From: Coprococcus sp.
GTDB lineage: Bacteria; Bacillota_A; Clostridia; Lachnospirales; Lachnospiraceae
NCBI GenBank assembly: GCA_017624085.1
Contig: JAGANU010000007.1
Span: 22,191-86,190 of the forward strand
Reading direction: 5' to 3'
Length of the DNA stretch: 64,000 nucleotides
The notes beneath the pieces are model-generated. The model worked only from the letters and a program-made list of their open reading frames with translations. It was not told the origin of the DNA and searched no databases. Shown here piece by piece: positions 36,095 to 45,184 of the stretch (position 1 is its first letter; every line of letters starts with the position of its first letter). A program made the translations under genes and the position numbers.

Positions 36095-37021
36095 ATGAGA
36101 ATTATTTTTATGGGTACTCCTGATTTTGCAGTGAGTGCATTTAAGGCTATAGTTGATGCAGGACATGAGGTAGTAGCCTGCTTTACCCAGCCTGACAAGG
36201 CAAAGGGAAGGAGCAAAGCTCTGGTTCCAACTCCGGTAAAAGCATTTGCCGTGGAAAGAGATATTCCGGTATATCAGCCGGCAAGGCTTAAAGAGAGTGA
36301 GAATGTGGATATCATAAGGAGGATTAATCCTGATGTAATCGTAGTGGCTGCGTATGGTCAGCTGCTTCCGGAAAGCATTCTGAATATTCCAAAGTTAGGC
36401 TGTATCAACATTCATGCATCTCTTCTTCCGAAGTACAGAGGAGCTGCACCTATAGAATGGGCAATTATGGATGGAGAGAAGAAAACCGGTGTTACGACCA
36501 TGTATATGGCAAAGGGCCTTGATACCGGTGATATGATAGAGAAAAAGGTTGTTCCTATATGCGATGATGACACAGGAGCTACACTTACCGATAAGCTTGC
36601 TGTATGTGGTGGAGAGCTTATCCTCTCAACCCTTGACAGGCTTGAAGCAGGAACAGCAACAAGAATTCCGCAGGATGATCGTCTTAGCTGCTATGCCTCC
36701 ATGCTCAGGAAGGATATGGGGGAGCTTGACTTTTCAATGCCTGCTGCCCGAATTGAAAGACTGATAAGAGGACTTCAGCCTTGGCCCCTTGCCCATACAA
36801 CAATAAACGGTAAGGGTGTTCAGATACTTGGGGCGAAGGTTGTTCCGCTGCCTGAAAGGTATAAGCCGGGGCAGATAGCAGGTGTAACAAAGAAAGCGTT
36901 TACCATAGCCTGCGGGGAGGATGCACTCCTGATAACTTCCTTAAAGCCTGAAGGAAAAAAGGTTATGGAGGCAGCTGCATTTCTTGCAGGAAACAAGCTT
37001 GTAGAAGGACAGATGATATAG
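36095..37021 (+). CDS. fmt: Methionyl-tRNA formyltransferase
   Basis: Fmt formylates initiator Met-tRNA using 10-formyl-tetrahydrofolate. The 308-residue protein begins MRIIFMGTPDFAVSAF and has the AYGQLLPESIL segment, the catalytic INIHASLLPKYRGAAPI block (about 106-122) and the C-terminal tRNA-binding beta barrel (IRGLQPWPLAHTTINGKGVQI). AGGAGGG precedes the ATG. It sits tightly between def and rsmB, with one base to the latter, so the genes are co-transcribed. Confidence 0.96.
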   Translation: MRIIFMGTPDFAVSAFKAIVDAGHEVVACFTQPDKAKGRSKALVPTPVKAFAVERDIPVYQPARLKESENVDIIRRINPDVIVVAAYGQLLPESILNIPKLGCINIHASLLPKYRGAAPIEWAIMDGEKKTGVTTMYMAKGLDTGDMIEKKVVPICDDDTGATLTDKLAVCGGELILSTLDRLEAGTATRIPQDDRLSCYASMLRKDMGELDFSMPAARIERLIRGLQPWPLAHTTINGKGVQILGAKVVPLPERYKPGQIAGVTKKAFTIACGEDALLITSLKPEGKKVMEAAAFLAGNKLVEGQMI

Positions 37022-37022
37022 A

Positions 37023-38360
37023 ATGGATAATAATGCCAGAGAGGTCGTTTTAACAACACTTCTTGATATAGAGAAAAACAGCATATTTTCAAATACAGCA
37101 TTGGGTACAGCTCTTAGGGCAAATCAGTTTATGAGCAAGCAGGACAGAGCATATATAACCCGTATGGTCGAGGGCGTAACAGAAAAAAGAATTACCCTGG
37201 ACTATATAATTGATCGGTTTTCAAAGACAAAGGTCAAAAAGTGCAAGCCTTTTATCAGATGCCTGCTTCGTATGGGAACCTATGAGCTGTTTTATATGGA
37301 TTCAGTGTCGGATTATACAACATGTAATCTATGCGTTGACCTTACAATAAAGCATGGCTTTAAGAGTCTTAAGGGATATGTAAATGGCGTCTTAAGAAGT
37401 ATAGCAAGAAACAAGAATAGCATTTCCTTCCCGGACAAGGATACTGATAAAACAGCATACCTTTCAGTAAAGTATTCTGTTCCGGAAGAGCTGGTAAGTA
37501 TACTGATGGAGGATTATGATCTTTCTGCCATTGAGACTATTTTTGAAAGTGGTGAGAAGGACAGGCCTACCGCCATCCGGGTGAATACGGACAAGATAAG
37601 TGTTGACGAGTTCAAAAAGCTGCTTGACGAGGCAGGGATACATGTGCAGAGTGGTCCACTGAATGATACATCCCTTCTTATAAGCGGATATGATTACATT
37701 AGAAAAGTGCCGGGATACATGGATGGCTATTTCACTGTGCAGGATCAAAGCTCCTGCATTGCTGTGAGGGCTGCTGATATAAAAGAGGGAGACCTTGTGG
37801 TAGATGTGTGTGCTGCTCCCGGAGGAAAGACTATGTATGCCTCATTCTTTGCCGGGGAAAAAGGCAGAGTGATATCAAGGGATGTGACAGATAAAAAAAC
37901 GGAGCTCATAAGTGACAATGTGGAAAGACTTGGACTAAACAATGTATTTGTTGAGAAGTATGATGCCAGAGAGCTGGATGAGGAGCTCATAGGAAAGGCA
38001 GATTGTGTAATCGCAGATCTTCCATGCTCAGGTCTTGGAATAATGGGCAGGAAAAATGACATAAAATATAATGTGAGCAGGGATAAGATCGATGAGCTGG
38101 TTCTTCTACAAAGGCAGATACTTGACGTTGTTTCGCAGTATGTAAAGCCCGGCGGAACACTTGTATATTCCACATGCACGATAGACAGAAAAGAGAATGC
38201 GGAAAACTCAGACTGGTTTGTCAGAAATCATGATTTTGAGTACGTGGATATAGACTCATACTTGCCTGAACACGGAGGCGATAAGGGCTACATTACAATG
38301 CTTCAGGGCTTTGATGAATGTGATGGCTTTTTTGTGGCGAGATTTAAAAGAAAAGGTTGA
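37023..38360 (+). CDS. rsmB: 16S rRNA (cytosine-967 C5)-methyltransferase
   Basis: RsmB makes m5C967 in 16S rRNA. The 445-residue protein has the N-terminal NusB-like RNA-binding domain (about 1-145), then a Rossmann methyltransferase domain with VVDVCAAPGGKTMYAS (about 259-274), Cys335 in DLPCSGLG and the catalytic Cys385 in YSTCTI, the two-cysteine signature of m5C enzymes. The start lies one base after the fmt stop; a weak GAAGGAC within fmt may serve as the ribosome site. Confidence 0.94.
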   Translation: MDNNAREVVLTTLLDIEKNSIFSNTALGTALRANQFMSKQDRAYITRMVEGVTEKRITLDYIIDRFSKTKVKKCKPFIRCLLRMGTYELFYMDSVSDYTTCNLCVDLTIKHGFKSLKGYVNGVLRSIARNKNSISFPDKDTDKTAYLSVKYSVPEELVSILMEDYDLSAIETIFESGEKDRPTAIRVNTDKISVDEFKKLLDEAGIHVQSGPLNDTSLLISGYDYIRKVPGYMDGYFTVQDQSSCIAVRAADIKEGDLVVDVCAAPGGKTMYASFFAGEKGRVISRDVTDKKTELISDNVERLGLNNVFVEKYDARELDEELIGKADCVIADLPCSGLGIMGRKNDIKYNVSRDKIDELVLLQRQILDVVSQYVKPGGTLVYSTCTIDRKENAENSDWFVRNHDFEYVDIDSYLPEHGGDKGYITMLQGFDECDGFFVARFKRKG

Positions 38361-38416
38361 CGTAATTGGCGCAGATAATGATTGGCAGATTACAGACAGG
38401 AAAAGAAGGTACATGG

Positions 38417-39472
38417 ATGTCAGACAACAATACTTACGATTTGAGATCAATGAGTTTCGATGAGCTTAAGGACTGGGTAGTTTCTGTAGGGCAGCCTGCA
38501 TTTAGGGCGAAACAGATCTATCAGTGGTTTCATGAAAAGCTTGTGACAAAAACAGAAGAGATGACCAATCTTCCAAAGCCTCTTAAGGAAGCTGTGGACA
38601 AAATGGGAATACTTGATGTGGAGGTTGTTACCAGACTGATTTCCAAGGAGGACGGTACAAACAAGTTCCTTTTTAAGCTTTATGATGGGAACGTTATAGA
38701 GAGCGTTCTCATGAGATATAAACATGGCAACTCTGTGTGTATATCCTCGCAGGTTGGATGTCGTATGGGCTGCAGGTTTTGTGCTTCCACCATAGGGGGA
38801 CTTATCAGAAATCTTACTCCCTCAGAGATGCTGTCTCAGGTATACAGTATTCAGAAGATAACCGGTGAGAGAGTGTCAAATGTGGTAGTTATGGGAACAG
38901 GTGAGCCCCTTGATAACTTTGACAGCCTTATCCGTTTTATACACATTCTTACGGATGATAAGGGGCTTAATATCAGCCAGAGAAATATTACAGTGTCAAG
39001 CTGCGGACTGGTGCCGGAGATAAGAAGACTTGCAGACCTGAAGCTTTCTATTACATTTGCACTTTCCCTTCATGCTCCGAATGATGTGGAAAGAAGGAGA
39101 CTTATGCCTATAGCAAATAAGTACAGCATAGAAGAGATTCTTTCGGCGTGTGATTATTTCTTTGAAAAGACAGGCAGAAGAATCACATTTGAGTATTCTC
39201 TTGTTAAGGGGGAGAATGACAGCAGACAGAAAGCGCAGGAGCTGGCAAGGCTGCTTAAGGGAAAGAATTGTCATGTTAATCTGATTCCTGTAAATCCGAT
39301 AAAAGAAAGAGATTACCAGCGAGCCGATCAGACTGACATTATAAGCTTTAAAAATATACTGGAAAAAAATCAGATTACAGTTACAGTAAGAAGAAGCATG
39401 GGACAAGATATTAATGCCGCGTGCGGTCAGCTGAGACGAAAATATGAGCAGGAGAGCAGGATGGACGAATAG
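38417..39472 (+). CDS. rlmN: Dual-specificity RNA methyltransferase RlmN (radical SAM)
   Basis: RlmN makes m2A2503 in 23S rRNA and m2A37 in some tRNAs. The 351-residue protein has the radical-SAM cluster cysteines Cys115, Cys119 and Cys122 (CRMGCRFC), the GTGEPLDN segment, SLHAPND and the C-terminal conserved Cys in DINAACGQL (methyl carrier). The ATG at 38417 (AAGG seven bases upstream) gives the family-typical length; an in-frame TTG at 38366 and an ATG at 38378 are weaker alternatives. It lies in the Bacillus-like rsmB-rlmN-prpC order. Confidence 0.95.
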   Translation: MSDNNTYDLRSMSFDELKDWVVSVGQPAFRAKQIYQWFHEKLVTKTEEMTNLPKPLKEAVDKMGILDVEVVTRLISKEDGTNKFLFKLYDGNVIESVLMRYKHGNSVCISSQVGCRMGCRFCASTIGGLIRNLTPSEMLSQVYSIQKITGERVSNVVVMGTGEPLDNFDSLIRFIHILTDDKGLNISQRNITVSSCGLVPEIRRLADLKLSITFALSLHAPNDVERRRLMPIANKYSIEEILSACDYFFEKTGRRITFEYSLVKGENDSRQKAQELARLLKGKNCHVNLIPVNPIKERDYQRADQTDIISFKNILEKNQITVTVRRSMGQDINAACGQLRRKYEQESRMDE

Positions 39473-39478
39473 TGCATC

Positions 39479-39507
39479 TTGTTCTTTTTTTACAGTTATG
39501 CTAAAAT
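39479..39507 (+). promoter_or_regulatory. Candidate promoter of prpC-prkC-rsgA-rpe-thiN
   Basis: TTGTTC (39479-39484), a 17-bp spacer and TAAAAT (39502-39507), in the 141-bp gap after rlmN. This gap also holds the untranslated leader of prpC. Confidence 0.5.
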
Positions 39508-39613
39508 GAGCAAGGTTACTGTTGATTAAACAGGGTAAAATGCGCTTTGTGTGCGAATATGCCACATGCAAAAGTAGATTTACCTGCCATATAAAAGGTG
39601 TTGGAGAACAGAC

Positions 39614-40348
39614 ATGAAATCATATGGAATAACAGATGTTGGGAAAAAACGATCCATGAATCAGGATAGTATATTTTTTACGGATGAGGCTATAGGCCCG
39701 ATTCCGAATCTGTATATTGTTGCAGATGGAATGGGCGGACATAAGGCTGGTGACGTGGCATCAAAAACAGCAATAGAAGAGGCTGTGACATATGTGAGCG
39801 ATAGTGAAGTAAGCAATCCGGTCTCACTTCTGAAGAGAGCAATTATATACGCCAATGATAAGGTGTATAAGCTTTCACTCAGCAATCCGGATGATTATGC
39901 AGGAATGGGGACCACTTTTGTGGCTGCTGTTATTGTAGATGGAGTTATGTATGTTGCCAATATCGGCGATAGCAGACTGTATATAGTAAATAACGATATC
40001 AGACAGATTACAATGGACCACTCTCTTGTAGAGGAGCTTATTAGAAACGGTCAGCTGGACAAAGATAAGGGAAGAAATCACCCTGAAAAAAACATAATAA
40101 CAAGGGCACTGGGTATAGGTGATGAAGTAGTTCCAGATTTCTTTGAAGTGGAGCTCTCAGCCGATGATAAGATATTGCTTTGCTCAGACGGATTGTCAAA
40201 TATGGTTGAGGATGACGAGCTGATGGATATTATTTCGGAGAATGACAATCTTCAGGAAGCAGCAAATAAACTGGTTGAAAGAGCAAATTATTACGGCGGC
40301 AAGGATAATATTTCTGCCGTTGTTGTGTCAATAGGTTGGGAGGAATAG
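39614..40348 (+). CDS. prpC: PP2C-type Ser/Thr phosphatase
   Basis: This phosphatase reverses phosphorylation by the PASTA kinase encoded next. The 244-residue protein has the PPM-family metal motifs: GKKRSMNQDS (about 11-20), VADGMGGHKAGD (about 38-49), GMGTTFVAA, NIGDSRLYI, LCSDGLSN and GGKDNISAVVV. No membrane segment is present, so it is cytosolic. It is separated from prkC by four bases, and the pair is almost universally linked in Firmicutes. Confidence 0.96.
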   Translation: MKSYGITDVGKKRSMNQDSIFFTDEAIGPIPNLYIVADGMGGHKAGDVASKTAIEEAVTYVSDSEVSNPVSLLKRAIIYANDKVYKLSLSNPDDYAGMGTTFVAAVIVDGVMYVANIGDSRLYIVNNDIRQITMDHSLVEELIRNGQLDKDKGRNHPEKNIITRALGIGDEVVPDFFEVELSADDKILLCSDGLSNMVEDDELMDIISENDNLQEAANKLVERANYYGGKDNISAVVVSIGWEE

Positions 40349-40352
40349 AAGT

Positions 40353-42572
40353 ATGTTGAATCCGGGAACAATGCTTAGCGGTCGATATGAGATTATCGAG
40401 CTTGTCGGGTCTGGCGGAATGTCAGAGGTATACAAGGCGAAATGTCATGTGCTTAACAGATTCGTGGCAATAAAGGTTTTGAAGGCAGAATTCAGCTCTG
40501 ATGTAAATTTTGTATCAAAGTTCAGGGTGGAGGCACAGTCTGCAGCAGGACTGTCCCATCCAAATATTGTAAGTGTATATGACGTTGGGGAGGATGGCGG
40601 CATATACTATATTGTTATGGAGCTTGTTGAGGGTATTACACTAAAGGAGTATATTCAGAAGAAGGGCAGAATTGAACCTATGGAGGCAATTGATTTTGCC
40701 ATACAGATTGCACAGGGGCTTCAGGCTGCACACAATCATCATACCATTCACAGGGATATCAAGCCACAGAATATTATAATTGGCAGCAACGGAACACTGA
40801 AGGTTACGGATTTCGGAATCGCAAAGGCTGCATCATCAAGCACAACAACAACGAATGCCATGGGAAGCGTTCACTATATCTCACCTGAGCAGGCAAGAGG
40901 CGGATACAGTGACGAGAGAAGTGATATTTATTCATTAGGTATCACAATGTACGAGATGATTACAGGACATGTTCCGTTTGAGGGAGAGAACAATGTGTCC
41001 ATTGCTCTGATGCATATTCAGGGCGAGATGATATCTCCAAGAGAGTACTATCCTGATATTCCTACAAGTATAGAAAAGGTTATAAGAAAGTGTACACAGA
41101 AAAAGCCTGAGAGGCGATACCTGACGGCTGCATTTCTTATAGCAGATCTTAACAGAGTTAAGGAGAATCCAAACATCGACTGCATCGTTGTGCCAAAGAC
41201 CAGTGTTCCCACATCAAATACGATAGAGATGACAGATCAGGAAATGGCAAAGATTAAGACCGGAAGACAGGTTGAGGCGGATACAAAGGATGTACCACCT
41301 GTGAAGCCGATGAGAAGTGAACCAAAGGTAAACAAGCCGGTTATGCCTCCTTCCGAATTTGATGAACTGTTCCCTGATGATGACGATGATTTGGAGGATG
41401 AGGCAGATGAGAAGCCATATAGAGGTGATTCTCAGGCTGATGATGGCTATGATGCTGAGGAAGAAGATATAGACCCAAGACTGAAAAAGATCGTTATGGT
41501 TTCAAGCATAGTAATTGCAGTTATCATTGCTTTGCTTGCAATTATTCTTGTAGTGAAGATTCTTGGCTGGAATCCATTTGGCGGATCAGGTGACGATAAA
41601 CCAAGTAAAGAAGTCATTACAACAGAAGGAACAGCTGAGGATACAGAGGAAGAGACTGTTCCTATGGTAAATGTGGTTGGCCTTTACAAAACTGCCGCAG
41701 AGGAGCAGATGAAGAAAAATGGCTTTACCAACTATACATTTGAGGAGAAAACCGATGATGTTGTAGAGGAAGGCTATGTTATATCTCAGAATATTCCGGA
41801 CAGATCTATGATCACAAGCGATACAGAGATTATCATTGTTATTTCTTCCGGAAAGAAGCTTACAAAGGTTCCTGATGTAATAAATCTTGAGAAGGATCAG
41901 GCAAAATCTGTATTAGAGAGCATGAATCTTAAGGTTACAATGGGCTATGAGTTTAGCGAGGATGTTGAGAAGGATCATGTTATTTCAACAGATCCAAAGG
42001 CTGATACAGAGATAACAGAGGGCTCAACAATAAAACTGATTATAAGCAATGGTAAGGAGAAGAAGCCTGTCGTTGTGCCAAAGCTTGAGGGTATGACAGA
42101 GGAGGAGGCTGCAGCTAAGCTCGAAGAGCTGAAGCTTGTTGGCGATGTATCCTATGAGTACAGTGACACTGTAAAGAAGGGGAAGGTTATTTCCCAGAAT
42201 CCGGAGATGAATGAGGAGCTTGAAGAGGGAGATACCGTATCCTATGTTGTAAGCAAGGGTGTTGAGAAGATTACCTATTCTGTGTCCTTTAGTGGCTCTA
42301 TAGACAATATTGAATTTGACTTTGAGATGTTTGGCGATGTAAATGTTAATATAACATACACCATAGGAAAGAAGACTTACTCTCTGTACAGCGGAATGAT
42401 GGGCGAGAACGATTTCCCATTTAGTGTGAATGATATTCAGGGGCCAACAGGACTGGAGGAGAACAGTGGAACATTCTCTGTTGTTATTACGGATTCAGAG
42501 GATATCGATGTTACATCAAGCTTTAACACCAGTGGACTGTCGGCAACATTTACACAGGAGAGCGAGGATTAA
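40353..42572 (+). CDS. prkC: PASTA-domain Ser/Thr protein kinase
   Basis: PrkC-type kinases sense muropeptides or lipid II and control wall growth and germination. The 739-residue protein has a kinase domain (about 10-270; Gly-rich GSGGMSEVYK, catalytic HRDIKPQN with His133-Arg134-Asp135, DFGIAKA), an acidic juxtamembrane linker (about 325-378), one membrane helix (about 381-403), three extracellular PASTA repeats (about 435-640; VPDVINLEKDQA, VPKLEGMTEEEA) and a C-terminal beta-rich domain of about 95 residues (VSFSGSIDNIEFDFEMFG onward). The last domain is beyond the PASTA repeats and is not one I can name. Confidence 0.95.
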   Translation: MLNPGTMLSGRYEIIELVGSGGMSEVYKAKCHVLNRFVAIKVLKAEFSSDVNFVSKFRVEAQSAAGLSHPNIVSVYDVGEDGGIYYIVMELVEGITLKEYIQKKGRIEPMEAIDFAIQIAQGLQAAHNHHTIHRDIKPQNIIIGSNGTLKVTDFGIAKAASSSTTTTNAMGSVHYISPEQARGGYSDERSDIYSLGITMYEMITGHVPFEGENNVSIALMHIQGEMISPREYYPDIPTSIEKVIRKCTQKKPERRYLTAAFLIADLNRVKENPNIDCIVVPKTSVPTSNTIEMTDQEMAKIKTGRQVEADTKDVPPVKPMRSEPKVNKPVMPPSEFDELFPDDDDDLEDEADEKPYRGDSQADDGYDAEEEDIDPRLKKIVMVSSIVIAVIIALLAIILVVKILGWNPFGGSGDDKPSKEVITTEGTAEDTEEETVPMVNVVGLYKTAAEEQMKKNGFTNYTFEEKTDDVVEEGYVISQNIPDRSMITSDTEIIIVISSGKKLTKVPDVINLEKDQAKSVLESMNLKVTMGYEFSEDVEKDHVISTDPKADTEITEGSTIKLIISNGKEKKPVVVPKLEGMTEEEAAAKLEELKLVGDVSYEYSDTVKKGKVISQNPEMNEELEEGDTVSYVVSKGVEKITYSVSFSGSIDNIEFDFEMFGDVNVNITYTIGKKTYSLYSGMMGENDFPFSVNDIQGPTGLEENSGTFSVVITDSEDIDVTSSFNTSGLSATFTQESED

Positions 42573-43460
42573 GTGGCACAAACTACATTAACGGGCAAAA
42601 TAGTAAAGGGAATAGGCGGATTTTATTATATATCCACAAAGGACGGCTCATTGTATGAGTGTAAGGCTAAGGGCATATTCCGTAATAAAAAGATTAAACC
42701 TCTTGTAGGTGACAATGTAATAATAGATATACTTGACAATGAGAATAATCTAGGCAATATTGTGGAGATATTGCCTAGATTTAACTCGTTAATCAGACCT
42801 GCAGTTGCAAATGTGGATCAGACTGTTATTATATTTGCCGTAAACGAGCCAGAACCGAATTTTAACCTGTTGGACAGATTCCTTGTAAGCATGGAGCAAA
42901 GACATGTTGACACAATTATCTGTTTTAATAAGATTGATCTTTCAGGTCCATATATTGACATATGCAGAGATTATGAAAAAAGCAGATACAGGACCCTATT
43001 TATCAGTGCCAGCAATTCACAGGGGATTGATGAGTTAAAGGGTATTATAAGGGATAAGACTACTGTGTTTGCAGGACCGTCAGGCGTGGGAAAGTCCTCC
43101 ACATTAAATGCCATCTGCCCGGATGCCGGAGCACTTACCGGCGTTGTGAGCGATAAAATTAAGCGGGGAAAGCATACAACAAGGCATTCAGAGCTCATGC
43201 ATATAGAAGGGGATACGTACATCATGGATACTCCGGGATTTTCATCTCTTTTTGTGGATGAGATCGATTATGAGGATTTGAAGGAGTATTTCCCTGATAT
43301 TGCAGTGTACACAGGAAAATGCAGATTTAATATGTGTAGCCATATAAGTGAACCGGACTGCCTTGTTAAGAAGGCTGTTGAGGATGGAACAATATGTCGG
43401 GTCAGGTACGACAATTATGTAACGATATACAATGATTTAAAAGAAAAGAGGAAATGGTAA
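42573..43460 (+). CDS. rsgA: Ribosome small subunit-dependent GTPase A
   Basis: RsgA is a circularly permuted GTPase that checks late 30S assembly. The 295-residue protein has an N-terminal OB fold, G4 NKIDL (near residue 117), then G1 GPSGVGKSS (168-176) and G3 DTPGF, followed by the zinc knuckle Cys250, Cys255, His257 and Cys263. It starts at GTG (42573) directly after the prkC stop, with GAGG in the prkC end as ribosome site. The prkC-rsgA-rpe-thiN order is as in Bacillus. Confidence 0.95.
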   Translation: MAQTTLTGKIVKGIGGFYYISTKDGSLYECKAKGIFRNKKIKPLVGDNVIIDILDNENNLGNIVEILPRFNSLIRPAVANVDQTVIIFAVNEPEPNFNLLDRFLVSMEQRHVDTIICFNKIDLSGPYIDICRDYEKSRYRTLFISASNSQGIDELKGIIRDKTTVFAGPSGVGKSSTLNAICPDAGALTGVVSDKIKRGKHTTRHSELMHIEGDTYIMDTPGFSSLFVDEIDYEDLKEYFPDIAVYTGKCRFNMCSHISEPDCLVKKAVEDGTICRVRYDNYVTIYNDLKEKRKW

Positions 43461-44114
43461 ATGATGATTCTATCACCTTCATTGCTGTCAGTAGATTTTG
43501 CACATATTGCAGATGGAATTAAGCTCCTTGAAAAGGCGGGAGTTCCTGCACTTCATCTTGATGTCATGGATGGCGCATTTGTGCCAAATATATCATTTGG
43601 GGCACCTGTTATAAAGTGCCTTAGAAAAGAAACAGATATGATATTTGATGTTCACCTTATGATAGAGGAGCCTGCAAGATACCTTGAGGATTTTAAGGCC
43701 GCAGGAGCTGACTGGGTGACCGTCCATGCAGAGAGCTGCAAGCACCTTCACAGCACTGTAGACAAGATTAAGAAGCTTGGAATGAAGGCGGGAGTGGCGC
43801 TGAATCCGGCAACCCCGGTGAGCGTTCTTGATTACGTTATCGATGACCTTGATATGGTTCTTGTTATGAGCGTTAATCCCGGATTTGGAGGACAGTCATT
43901 TATCCCTTCAGCTCTTCGAAAGATAGAGGAGGTTCGAAAAATGGCTGATGAACGGGGACTTGAGCTTAATGTAGAGGTTGACGGAGGGGTAAATCTTAAC
44001 AACGTAGCTGATGTAATTGTTGCAGGAGCAAATGTAATCGTTGCAGGCTCAGCGGTGTTTGGCGGAGATGCATACGAAAACAGCAGAAGCTTTTTGAAAA
44101 TCATGAACAGGTAA
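43461..44114 (+). CDS. rpe: Ribulose-phosphate 3-epimerase
   Basis: Rpe interconverts ribulose 5-phosphate and xylulose 5-phosphate in the pentose phosphate pathway. The 217-residue TIM barrel has SPSLLSVDFAHI, HLDVMDGAFVPNISFG, FDVHLMIEEP, HAES, SVNPGFGGQSFIP and VDGGVN, each carrying metal or phosphate-binding residues. Two Met codons open the frame (43461 and 43464). AGAGGAAATGG at the rsgA end is the likely ribosome site. Confidence 0.96.
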   Translation: MMILSPSLLSVDFAHIADGIKLLEKAGVPALHLDVMDGAFVPNISFGAPVIKCLRKETDMIFDVHLMIEEPARYLEDFKAAGADWVTVHAESCKHLHSTVDKIKKLGMKAGVALNPATPVSVLDYVIDDLDMVLVMSVNPGFGGQSFIPSALRKIEEVRKMADERGLELNVEVDGGVNLNNVADVIVAGANVIVAGSAVFGGDAYENSRSFLKIMNR

Positions 44115-44118
44115 AAGC

Positions 44119-44781
44119 ATGTACACATATATTATTATTACAGGCGGCACAATTGATGACAATATATTGCTTGGAGTTTTATCTCACACAGATGACAATA
44201 AGCGGATTATTGCGGTGGACAGGGGCCTTGAAGTCTGTATGCGCATGGGACTAATTCCCAACGTTATTGTTGGTGACTATGATTCGGCATCTGAGTCTGT
44301 TGTTAAGTATTACAGGGAGGCAAAGGCTGCCGGACAGGAAATCGAGTTTGTTGACCTTGAGGTTCATAAGGATCTTACGGATACTCATGTGGCACTTCTC
44401 TATGCTTTTGACCATCATTGTGGAAGTATATATATTGTAGGTGGAACAGGAAGCAGGCTTGATCATACAATGGCGAATATTGGACTTCTTAAGCTGTCGG
44501 CAGACAGGAATATTAAGACAAAGATAATAGACCGCAACAATATCATATATATGTTAAGCTCATCAGCAAATATCCCCAGAATTCAGGGGTACAAGTATAT
44601 TTCCTTTATTCCTTATGGTGGAAGAGTGTCAGATGTAACGCTTAAGGGCTTTGAGTATAATGTGACGAATCAATGCTTTGATATGGGAGAGAGTCTTGGA
44701 ATAAGCAATAGGATTGTATCAGATGATGCCTTTATTGAATTTACAGAAGGTTATGTCATAGTTTGTTATAGCGCTGACTAA
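44119..44781 (+). CDS. thiN: Thiamine pyrophosphokinase
   Basis: ThiN transfers pyrophosphate from ATP to thiamine, giving the TPP cofactor. The 220-residue protein has the family's VDRGLEVCMRMGLIPNVIVGDYDS segment split by conserved Asp residues (about 33-57), the KDLTDTHVALLYA helix (about 83-95), the YIVGGTGSRLDHTMAN loop (about 103-118) and a C-terminal thiamine-binding beta domain (YISFIPYGGRVSDVTLKGFEY). It ends the run that began at prpC. Confidence 0.94.
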   Translation: MYTYIIITGGTIDDNILLGVLSHTDDNKRIIAVDRGLEVCMRMGLIPNVIVGDYDSASESVVKYYREAKAAGQEIEFVDLEVHKDLTDTHVALLYAFDHHCGSIYIVGGTGSRLDHTMANIGLLKLSADRNIKTKIIDRNNIIYMLSSSANIPRIQGYKYISFIPYGGRVSDVTLKGFEYNVTNQCFDMGESLGISNRIVSDDAFIEFTEGYVIVCYSAD

Positions 44782-44935
44782 AAACAAAGATTCAAGAGCA
44801 GATGAGTGGTTCAATGAAGGAGCTGCAGCAATCGGCTACCATAAGCTGATAAAGACCGTCCACCACCCTGCAGTCTATGAGAATCGGACAGTGACCACAG
44901 GCTACAGATGTAGCAAGTGCGGTGCAAAGAAGTAG
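44762..44935 (+). pseudogene. Remnant of a surface-protein-like C-terminus
   Basis: A frame different from that of thiN is open from 44762 to a TAG at 44933-44935. It has no usable start codon but reads as protein, including DEWFNEGAAAIGYHKLI and then HHPAVYENRTVTTGYRCSKCG ending in AKK. A terminal TGYRCSKCG zinc-ribbon-like tail of this kind is familiar from extracellular proteins of Lachnospiraceae. Since the upstream part is missing and it abuts thiN, it looks like a decayed fragment left after a deletion or insertion. Attribution to a specific family is tentative. Confidence 0.5.
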
Positions 44936-45002
44936 CTCAATAACTCTGAGACGTTTTTACGTCGAAATATATAATAGAATATCAAGAAGGAACATGGTAC
45001 GG

Positions 45003-45079
45003 TATACACGAAAGAGGCTGTAAAAAAACCTGCCTAAAAGAATAATAGGCAAGTTTTTTTACAGCCTCTTTCGTGTATA
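45003..45079. terminator. 77-bp near-perfect palindrome, bidirectional terminator or palindromic repeat
   Basis: The left arm (45003-45036) and right arm (45046-45079) are 34 nt each and complementary except at one position, around a 9-nt loop. The arms read TATACACGAAAGAGGCTG, then a run of A, then TGCCTA. The A-run in the left arm gives a T-run in the right arm and likewise on the other strand, so thiN on + and the Na/Pi gene on - could both terminate here. Its length is greater than needed for termination. The rest of the 403-bp gap 44782-45184 holds the gene remnant and a small GACGT/ACGTC hairpin near 44950. Confidence 0.75.
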
Positions 45080-45184
45080 TAGCTAGTGAAAATCATTAGC
45101 AAATAATAGTTGAATTGAACTCAGGGCATGCATCCGATTAAGGACATTTTGTATGATCCGATGCTTTTGCCTTATCGTTACAAT

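Noticed and set aside
38996..39571. A 191-residue open frame on the - strand over rlmN
   Set aside because: It is antisense to conserved RlmN motifs and has no family resemblance.
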